The notes below the pieces were generated by a model that worked only from the letters and a program-made list of their open reading frames with translations, had not been told where the DNA came from and searched no databases. Source: Candidatus Woesearchaeota archaeon (GTDB lineage: Archaea > Nanobdellota > Nanobdellia > Woesearchaeales > ARS49). From it: a DNA stretch of 16,596 bases. The position numbers were made by a program, and so were the translations under genes. This document shows positions 11,848 through 16,596 of the stretch, one piece after another. Position 1 is the first letter of the stretch; each line of letters starts with the position of its first letter. The stretch covers positions 1-16,596 of the forward strand of contig RFLK01000015.1 in assembly GCA_003694525.1 (NCBI GenBank). Direction: 5' to 3'.

Positions 11848-13644
11848 CTAATCATCCAAAAGAGAGTGAAAAGGCTCGTGAAGATCCCGAGAAAAGCTCC
11901 TATAGCCCAAGTACCTCATAACACCCTCAACCCAAGGCGCCCTGAAAACGTACACTTTGTTATTATATTCAAGAACTGCCCTGCCAGAGCCTTGCATCAG
12001 ACGAGCAAGATCCCAATCGCTTGAAAAGCTCAGCTCAGCCCCCTCAACCGCAAAAGAAGAGCCACTGAAAAGATTGATAGAATTCAAGCCAATGCCATCA
12101 AGCACATCTTTTGAGGAACCCTTTGAAGGCAAAATCTTGACAGATAACTTTGAACCGTACAAGGCAAGGGAAGGCCCGCCCCTGTAATCAAGCTCTATGG
12201 GCTCAAGACCCGACCCTAAAAGCACATCATTAATGTTATCAAGAACAGAATCGTACAAATCAGATATCAAAGGATCATTCTCCAACTTATCACGAAGACC
12301 AAAAATGTTAGTCTCCCCCTTGAACAAATCAGATAAATTGCCCTGATTCCCCAAAGATAAGAGATTAGCAGGGACAAAATTAACAGAAGATTTTTGAGAA
12401 CCTAAAAATAATCTAATAAGATCGCTCTCTGAGGGATTTGAAGAAACCGAAGGCTGAGACTTGGTGACCTCTGCCCTGACATAATCGAACATAGAGCTAC
12501 GATAAGAAAAATCAGGGAACTTTTTCGAGCCTCCAAACCCAAGATCAATTCCTGCAAACACAACAACACCATCATCAAGCAAGCCAGTTACAGAATTGCG
12601 CTGCATATTAATTGCAACGCCACCTTGAGCCCTTGCGCTTATGCCATCATCCTTGAACTTATAGCCGATACTTGCAAGGAAACTAAAATCAGGACTTTCA
12701 AAAAAACGATAAACTTCCGATTCAGGATACCACCTCGCCTGGACATTAAAACCAAGCCCTGCATAATCCGCCCCGCCAACAATCCCTGTTGAAAAACCAT
12801 TCCTCAAAAGAGGAGACTCAAAAGAAGTACTCTTGCTAACATACTGGCCAAAACCCCCTGCGTACAATCTAAGACCTCCGCACTTGTACAAAACAAGAGC
12901 CTCTGCACGAGTGATGTTTCTAGGAGAGAGCCAATCAGCATCGGATATGCTAACATCAAAAAGCTCTTTAGCCCAAACAGAAGCATCCCAATTGACAACC
13001 TCCCATAAATGCTCAACCCTTGAGATAAGATCAAACGAGCCCAAATTAAAACGCGAGCGAAGACTGGCATAAGCGCCAAACCGATCCTCAGAAAAAACAA
13101 GAGCGCGAGAGAGAAGATCAAGATCCACATCTCCATTCAAATCTTCAAGAAGAGAAGGATTTCCCGCCGAGAACGCCTGCCCGTAACAACCAAGAGACGC
13201 CTTGAGACCCCTTATAAACTCTGATGAGATTTCAATGCGAGCAGCAGCTCCCAGAGAAACCATACCTTCATCACCAAAAGGATCATTCCCATACCCTCCG
13301 GTCAGGCGACCCCTTATATTAAGAGAAAGATCTCGATCGCCAAACAAAACACTCTCATCAAGACCTCCAAAAGCGCCATAATCCTCACCCAAAGAACCCC
13401 CTCCTGCAACCAGACCGTACGCCCTGGCCTCTCCAAGCGCGTACCTTCTGGAAACACCCAAAGCATCCAGGCTCAAAGACACATCCTCATTAAGATCAAA
13501 CTCTGCTGAAACCCCACCATACGCTTCGCTCTCCCTGGCACCCCAAACACTCACCATACTCTCCTGCGCGCGAGCATAACCTGAAATCCCGCAAGCAAGA
13601 ACAAGAGAACACAAACTCGACCTTATAGTGTTGAAGAGGCTCAT
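11848..13644 (-). CDS. Large exported beta-strand-rich protein, possibly barrel-like
   Basis: A 598-residue protein with no family I recognise. The N-terminus has a bacterial-style signal peptide: Arg8, a hydrophobic core, then A-R-A before Gln27. Residues about 30-375 consist of short strands in which hydrophobic and polar residues alternate, broken by Gly/Asp turns, for example 'LSLNIRGRLTGGYG', 'RFGAYASLRSRFNL', 'LRLYAGGFGQYVS', 'LGFNVQARWYP' and 'VVVFAGIDLGFG'. This is the look of an outer-membrane beta-barrel or a large beta-sandwich. Residues about 390-500 are Ser/Asn-rich with helices, and the last 100 contain more strands and end in 'SLLDD'. There are no transmembrane helices after the signal, and no S-layer or PKD motif that I can see. 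It is likely secreted or surface-exposed. Base composition and the dense short-strand style match its neighbours. Confidence 0.75.
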   Translation of the reverse strand: MSLFNTIRSSLCSLVLACGISGYARAQESMVSVWGARESEAYGGVSAEFDLNEDVSLSLDALGVSRRYALGEARAYGLVAGGGSLGEDYGAFGGLDESVLFGDRDLSLNIRGRLTGGYGNDPFGDEGMVSLGAAARIEISSEFIRGLKASLGCYGQAFSAGNPSLLEDLNGDVDLDLLSRALVFSEDRFGAYASLRSRFNLGSFDLISRVEHLWEVVNWDASVWAKELFDVSISDADWLSPRNITRAEALVLYKCGGLRLYAGGFGQYVSKSTSFESPLLRNGFSTGIVGGADYAGLGFNVQARWYPESEVYRFFESPDFSFLASIGYKFKDDGISARAQGGVAINMQRNSVTGLLDDGVVVFAGIDLGFGGSKKFPDFSYRSSMFDYVRAEVTKSQPSVSSNPSESDLIRLFLGSQKSSVNFVPANLLSLGNQGNLSDLFKGETNIFGLRDKLENDPLISDLYDSVLDNINDVLLGSGLEPIELDYRGGPSLALYGSKLSVKILPSKGSSKDVLDGIGLNSINLFSGSSFAVEGAELSFSSDWDLARLMQGSGRAVLEYNNKVYVFRAPWVEGVMRYLGYRSFSRDLHEPFHSLLDD

Positions 13645-13663
13645 AAGACAGATGCTTTTTAAA

Positions 13664-13673
13664 CTAATTAAAA
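13664..13673 (-). promoter_or_regulatory. TATA-like promoter of the beta-rich exported protein gene
   Basis: TTTTAATTAG on the minus strand is centred about 24 bp before ATG 13644. A second AT-rich run at 13655-13664 is too close to the start codon to serve a leaderless mRNA. Confidence 0.45.
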
Positions 13674-13716
13674 CAATTATGACACAAAAGAAACAATAAA
13701 AACTAGCGAAGACACA

Positions 13717-13725
13717 AATTTAAAT
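13717..13725 (+). promoter_or_regulatory. TATA-like promoter of the methyltransferase gene
   Basis: AAATTTAAAT is centred about 28 bp before ATG 13749. This favours that start over the upstream GTG at 13728. Confidence 0.6.
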
Positions 13726-13748
13726 GCGTGCAGAGTTGCAAAAACACA

Positions 13749-14384
13749 ATGAAACTACAAGAAGAGTGGCGCATCAAAAAAGCATACAATAACTGGGCGC
13801 AAACGGAAGAAACTGAAGCAGAACAAGCAGGATGGAGCGGGCTTGAAGATCAAACATCAAGATTTGAACAATTCCTCAAACTTGAAAAGATAAAACCATT
13901 CAAAAAGGCATCAATACTCGATGTCGGCTGCGGGCATGCTGCTCTGTTAGACTTCCTGCAGGCGAGAAATAAAACCCCTTTGAAATACACAGGAATAGAC
14001 CTTCTTGAAGAATTTACAAAAACAGCAAAAGAAAAACACCCGACGGCAACAATAATAACAGGCAACTTTCTAAAATACGAATTTACCGAAAAATACGACT
14101 TTTGCATAGCATCCGGAATATTCAACGTCAAAGTAAGCGATGACCCCTACAAAATATTGTTTGAAACACTAAACAAAATGCTTAAACTCTCACGCAAGGC
14201 AATAGCATTCAACTACCTGAAAACAAAAGAAGCAGGTAAATTCATACTAACAGACAGAATGCAAATACACGAAGATGAAAAAGTCATCAAATGGTGCAAA
14301 ATGAGAGGGAGCACACAGCACATTTCAGGCTATGATCCTTTTGACTCAACAATAATAATCGAGAAAACTAAAAATCAACCCTGA
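13749..14384 (+). CDS. Class I SAM-dependent methyltransferase, substrate unknown
   Basis: A 211-residue cytoplasmic protein with the class I methyltransferase fold. Motif I is 'SILDVGCGHAALLDFL' (DVGCGHA at 58-64). The acidic residue after strand 2 is in 'YTGIDLLEEF' (Asp84), motif III is near 'IITGNFLKYEF', and motif IV is 'YDFCIASGIFNV'. A helical N-terminus with many Trp and Glu (residues 1-45) precedes the fold. Such generic methyltransferases act on small molecules, lipids or proteins, and the sequence does not tell which. Its position between two exported-protein genes on the opposite strand does not establish a link. Its 3' end overlaps the lipoprotein gene tail to tail by 17 bp. Confidence 0.85.
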   Translation: MKLQEEWRIKKAYNNWAQTEETEAEQAGWSGLEDQTSRFEQFLKLEKIKPFKKASILDVGCGHAALLDFLQARNKTPLKYTGIDLLEEFTKTAKEKHPTATIITGNFLKYEFTEKYDFCIASGIFNVKVSDDPYKILFETLNKMLKLSRKAIAFNYLKTKEAGKFILTDRMQIHEDEKVIKWCKMRGSTQHISGYDPFDSTIIIEKTKNQP

Positions 14385-15273
14385 ATCCAAGACTTGCGCC
14401 AAGATCCGCACTTTTCAAATCACCTTCAAGAAGAGAGAGGAAATCCTGCCCTGGCTTTGAGCCGAAAGGATGGCCGTTTAAAGTAGGCTCAAGAGACCCT
14501 CTGAAGACAGGCCCCTTAGCTCTCTTTTTTGAATGCGGACGAGTTCTATATATCGCGTGGCGAAGATGAGCAAAAGGATCAGTTATATCCTCAACGAAAT
14601 TATCCAAATCAATCTTCCAAATCTCCTCAATCCCCTTATAGATTCCCTGAAAATAATCCCCAATAAACTCAACAATGCGAATTGCATTGTCCACGTGACG
14701 CACATAACTGTACTCTTTTCCGAGCCTGCGAACAGCCTCCCTTACAACATACAGAGCAACACGCAACTCGCGAGCCCCAATTTTTGCAGAACGAAACTCA
14801 ACCTTCTCGTAATTGAAAACCTTCATTCCAGGAACAATAACCTTGTCAGAAAGATCATTTGTTGAAGGCTCTTCAAAATGAAACGTCACAAGATCAGGGT
14901 TCAAACTATTATCATAAAAACGAACAGGCAAATAAGAGTAAAGATCAATCCGCTCATCCAAAGGAATACTATTTGCCCTTAGAGCATCATCTGCAGAAGA
15001 AAATTCAACGCGATATGAAAACCGGTCAGATCTTGACGAAGTCAAAGGGTTTTGCGAGCTGACCGCCTCTATCGGAGCCGGCTCAATAAAATTCTTTGAC
15101 AAGTCAGCATTTGCGACAGGAATAACCTCACTCTTGGATTCGGGCTCTTCGGGAGCATCATAAGCGCGATATGCAGGACCATCATTTTTAGGAGACGCAG
15201 GAGCGCTTGAACACCCCGAAAAAAGAGAAGCTCCAGAAATAAGAGCGCAATAAACCATTGATGAAAGCTTCAT
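14368..15273 (-). CDS. Exported lipoprotein with strand-like C-terminus ending in Phe
   Basis: A 301-residue protein with no recognised family. The signal peptide ends in a lipobox (L-F-S-G-Cys21), so it is probably lipid-anchored outside the membrane. A Ser/Pro/Glu-rich linker runs to about residue 80. Next comes a beta-rich region ('DRFSYRVEFSSADD', 'LPVRFYDNSLNPDLVTFHF') and then two or three helices (about 165-235). A basic segment 'RPHSKKRAKGPVFRG' precedes a final short strand-like stretch, 'ADLGASLGFRVDF', ending in Phe at the very C-terminus. A C-terminal alternating strand ending in Phe is the pattern seen in bacterial outer-membrane barrel proteins, but one strand is weak evidence. 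A TATA box 28 bp upstream sets the start. Confidence 0.75.
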   Translation of the reverse strand: MKLSSMVYCALISGASLFSGCSSAPASPKNDGPAYRAYDAPEEPESKSEVIPVANADLSKNFIEPAPIEAVSSQNPLTSSRSDRFSYRVEFSSADDALRANSIPLDERIDLYSYLPVRFYDNSLNPDLVTFHFEEPSTNDLSDKVIVPGMKVFNYEKVEFRSAKIGARELRVALYVVREAVRRLGKEYSYVRHVDNAIRIVEFIGDYFQGIYKGIEEIWKIDLDNFVEDITDPFAHLRHAIYRTRPHSKKRAKGPVFRGSLEPTLNGHPFGSKPGQDFLSLLEGDLKSADLGASLGFRVDF

Positions 15274-15296
15274 TAGAATGACAAAATGAAGAGCCG

Positions 15297-15305
15297 CTTA
15301 ATAAA
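15297..15305 (-). promoter_or_regulatory. TATA-like promoter of the 301-aa lipoprotein gene
   Basis: TTTATTAAG on the minus strand is centred 28 bp before ATG 15273, indicating a leaderless mRNA. Confidence 0.65.
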
Positions 15306-15492
15306 CTAATGACACACATTTAAGGCAAATAAATAAAAAATATACAAAATCGGGCTCTGATGGCTGAAATTAATGGGTTCTTGGTTTGGGTGAGGAAATT
15401 TCCGGACCTTTCATTGTTGATCTGTTTTTAATTTAAATACGGAAGCAAAAACTCGGATACCTTGCCTGAGGATAGGCTGAAGGCTTAACCTC
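15306..15492. other. Intergenic region with hairpins and AT-rich boxes, no gene found
   Basis: This is the longest stretch without a supported gene on the right side. It has AT-rich boxes at 15336-15345 and 15425-15438, a perfect 10-bp palindrome GGAAATTTCC (15394-15403), and two overlapping hairpins that cannot form together. The first is CCTTGCCT (15460-15467) with AGGC/AAGG (15474-15483). The second is 15468-15478 with 15482-15492, nearly perfect. A small RNA on either strand is possible. I found no convincing C/D, H/ACA or RNase P signature and no credible coding frame. Confidence 0.4.
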
Positions 15493-15493
15493 T

Positions 15494-15498
15494 AAAAA
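15494..15498 (-). terminator. T5 tract after tRNA-Thr
   Basis: On the minus strand five T begin at the discriminator base of the tRNA, giving a probable stop for the zinc protein/tRNA-Thr transcript. Confidence 0.5.
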
Positions 15499-15569
15499 GC
15501 CTCCGGAGGGATTTGAACCCCCGACCCTCTGCTTACGAAGCAGATGCTCTGCCGCTGAGCTACGGAGGC
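15498..15569 (-). tRNA. tRNA-Thr (CGU)
   Basis: A complete cloverleaf on the minus strand. The acceptor stem GCCTCCG (15569-15563) pairs with CGGAGGC (15505-15499). The anticodon stem TCTGC/GCAGA encloses TTCGTAA, with anticodon CGT at 15537-15535, reading ACG. The T arm is GGGGG-TTCAAAT-CCCTC with one G-U pair. The discriminator is U. There is no intron and no encoded CCA. It starts 2 nt after the stop codon of the upstream small zinc protein. Confidence 0.94.
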
Positions 15570-15571
15570 AG

Positions 15572-15730
15572 TTACTTCAATTGCGCGAGAATCTTATCCT
15601 TCTCCTGCAAATTCTTTTGACACGCACGGCATATAGGGTGCAACTTGCCCTTATCATCCTTGACATAGGTTCCGACAATCTTCTTCAAAAAGGTGACTGC
15701 AAGATCATTGCCGCAAATGTCGCATTTCAT
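15572..15730 (-). CDS. Small Cys4 zinc-binding protein (52 aa)
   Basis: A 52-residue cytoplasmic protein, MKCDICGNDLAV..., with two C-x-x-C pairs: Cys3/Cys6 and Cys35/Cys38 (C-R-A-C). The pairs are separated by about 28 residues that include 'FLKKIVGTYVKDDKGKLHPI', and a Lys-rich helix follows. The four Cys very likely bind one zinc ion. Small proteins of this pattern (F-L-x-K-I-V-G-T-Y-V before the second pair) are, as I recall, widespread in DPANN archaea without known function. A role with RNA or the ribosome is a guess. The start at 15730 is fixed by a TATA box 27 bp upstream; the longer frame to 15937 lies antisense to another gene. The tRNA-Thr begins 2 nt after the TAA stop and seems to lack its own promoter. 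Confidence 0.85.
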   Translation of the reverse strand: MKCDICGNDLAVTFLKKIVGTYVKDDKGKLHPICRACQKNLQEKDKILAQLK

Positions 15731-15752
15731 TTTCCAAAACCCGAAACAAGGG

Positions 15753-15762
15753 TATTTAAATA
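15753..15762 (-). promoter_or_regulatory. TATA-like promoter of the zinc protein/tRNA-Thr unit
   Basis: ATATTTAAAT on the minus strand is centred 27 bp before ATG 15730. It is the only good promoter upstream of the tRNA. Confidence 0.65.
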
Positions 15763-15785
15763 TTGTCCTGCAAGACAACAGAAAT

Positions 15786-15793
15786 CTTTTAAA
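15786..15793 (+). promoter_or_regulatory. TATA-like promoter of the paired membrane protein operon
   Basis: CTTTTAAA is centred 26 bp before ATG 15816, indicating a leaderless mRNA. It lies back to back with the promoter of the zinc protein. Confidence 0.65.
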
Positions 15794-15815
15794 CGCGCAG
15801 GCGAGAAAAAGACCA

Positions 15816-16382
15816 ATGAGAGAGGAAACAAAAAAGAGAATAGTGGCAGGTTTTTTCGCGTTCCTAATGGTTGCAAGCGTAATAGGATTTGCCGCAAGCT
15901 TTGTCGGGACGAGCCAGAGCGCAAAGGCAAAATACAACGGCTACACTTTCTACCCAAAACAAGGATTCTGGGAAGCAAAGATAGACGGAGAGAAGAGACA
16001 GTTCCTATTCTTCCCAAAAGACCTTGAATCTATAACGCTTGACGAAGGAGTGAGACAAACACTCCAAGCGCCAGGGTTTACAGTAACATACAACCCGAAC
16101 AGCACAATGACAAGCGCCCTTGCAGAAGCCCAATACTACATAGAGACGCAAGCAAGCAACAAAATAATAACAAGAGCCCTTACAAACAGCACAGGAACAA
16201 AACTTCCAGAGGCAAGATGCACTGATGGAACACCAAACAGGCCGGTAATAGAGCTCAGAGAATCAAACACCAGCGCGATACGAAAGGAAAACAACTGCAT
16301 AATAATAGAATCGCAGGACGATTACGACTTGGCGCAAAGCGTTGAGCGAATAACATATCACCTGCTAAAAATAATACCATGA
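15816..16382 (+). CDS. Single-pass membrane protein, first of a paralogous pair
   Basis: A 188-residue protein of unknown function. A basic N-terminus (MREETKKR) is followed by one hydrophobic helix (about residues 9-29), then an outside domain of about 155 residues. This begins 'AKYNGYTFYPKQGFWEAKIDG' and continues with 'FLFFPKDLESI'. Two Cys (in EARCTDG and NNCIIIE) may form a disulfide, which fits the presence of VKOR in the genome. The ATG at 15816 is chosen because a TATA box lies 26 bp upstream and the upstream residues are unlike a protein. Its stop overlaps the next start as ATGA, and that protein has the same layout and similar motifs, indicating tandem duplication. I recall similar archaeal proteins of unknown role, possibly in the cell surface. 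Confidence 0.78.
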   Translation: MREETKKRIVAGFFAFLMVASVIGFAASFVGTSQSAKAKYNGYTFYPKQGFWEAKIDGEKRQFLFFPKDLESITLDEGVRQTLQAPGFTVTYNPNSTMTSALAEAQYYIETQASNKIITRALTNSTGTKLPEARCTDGTPNRPVIELRESNTSAIRKENNCIIIESQDDYDLAQSVERITYHLLKIIP

Positions 16383-16596
16383 ACAAGCAAACAAAAACCT
16401 TCATAACAATAACAGCGCTAGTTTTCATCGCGCTTTTCGCATTCATACTCTTCGGACTTAAAGAAACCCCAGAGGAGAGAGGAGATGTTGTAGAATACAA
16501 CTATTTCACATTCACAAGATCAGGGCCGAACTGGGAGACACAAATCGAGAGAGACAATAAAGTTTACCTCGCATCGTTCAGATACAACCCAAAAGA
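16379..16596 (+). CDS. Single-pass membrane protein, second of a paralogous pair (3' end missing)
   Basis: The first 72 codons of a gene cut by the right edge. The ATG at 16379 overlaps the upstream stop by 4 bp (ATGA), so the two are translated from one mRNA. The protein has a short basic N-terminus (MNKQTK), one hydrophobic helix (about residues 7-26), a short charged spacer, and then 'EYNYFTFTRSGPNWETQIER' and 'ASFRYNPK'. This copies the spacing of Y-N-x-x-T-F, W-E-x-x-I and P-K in the preceding protein, so the two are probably duplicates. The function is unknown. Confidence 0.8.
   Translation, partial: MNKQTKTFITITALVFIALFAFILFGLKETPEERGDVVEYNYFTFTRSGPNWETQIERDNKVYLASFRYNPK

Noticed and set aside
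15385..15410. RNase P RNA, suggested by GAGGAAATTTCCGGAC
   Set aside because: It resembles the conserved GAGGAAAGUCCGG segment, but the space is too short and no matching 3' conserved region follows. It is also a plain palindrome.
15386..15424. Box C/D small RNA
   Set aside because: GTGAGGA resembles box C, but no CUGA box D lies at the right distance.
1..16596. CRISPR array, insertion sequence, integrase or phage genes
   Set aside because: No spaced direct repeats, terminal inverted repeats or such proteins are visible. The only direct repeat is a two-copy 14-bp duplication.

Overview
This window looks like chromosomal DNA from a small-genome archaeon, most likely of the DPANN group; I cannot fix the lineage. 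The archaeal evidence is an ABCE1/Rli1 ATPase with two N-terminal 4Fe-4S clusters, an archaeal-type LeuRS, a COG1325 RNA-binding protein, a DUF99 protein, an archaeal tRNA m1A methyltransferase, a presenilin-type protease, a long SRP (7S) RNA with Alu and S domains, and TATA-like boxes about 24-28 bp upstream of most start codons. Most genes therefore appear to be leaderless. I see no transposase, integrase, phage gene or CRISPR array.

Layout: 1-1058 (minus) is a two-gene operon: a 59-residue membrane protein, then an exported lipoprotein with a LolA-like C-terminal part, cut off by the window edge. 1149-1776 (plus) is a structured RNA leader followed by an unknown 147-residue protein. 1751-2221 (minus) is a COG1325 RNA-binding protein, divergent from a presenilin/signal-peptide-peptidase-like membrane protease (2334-3224). 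3234-4324 (minus) is a two-gene operon of apparent pseudoenzymes: a PIG-L/LmbE-like protein and a metallo-beta-lactamase-fold protein, both without their metal-binding motifs, preceded by a possible H-type pseudoknot. 4550-4821 (minus) is the SRP RNA, and 4883-7645 (minus) is LeuRS.

7755-10036 (plus) holds tRNA-Cys, a VKOR-type disulfide-forming protein starting 3 nt after the tRNA, a small membrane protein, TrmI and DUF99. 10039-11796 (minus) is ABCE1. 11848-13644 (minus) is a large exported beta-strand-rich protein. 13749-14384 (plus) is a SAM methyltransferase, overlapping tail to tail with a second exported lipoprotein (14368-15273, minus). 15498-15730 (minus) is a small Cys4 zinc protein followed 2 nt later by tRNA-Thr(CGU). 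15816-16596 (plus) is a tandem pair of related single-pass membrane proteins, the second incomplete.

Two themes stand out. One is information processing (LeuRS, two tRNAs, TrmI, ABCE1, SRP RNA, COG1325). The other is the cell envelope: two lipoproteins, the beta-rich exported protein, an intramembrane protease, VKOR and several anchored proteins. The most unusual points are the tRNA-mRNA junctions spaced by 2 nt, the paired pseudoenzymes, structured leaders on the two promoter-proximal genes with a clear Shine-Dalgarno site, and a possible beta-barrel-like exported protein in an archaeon.
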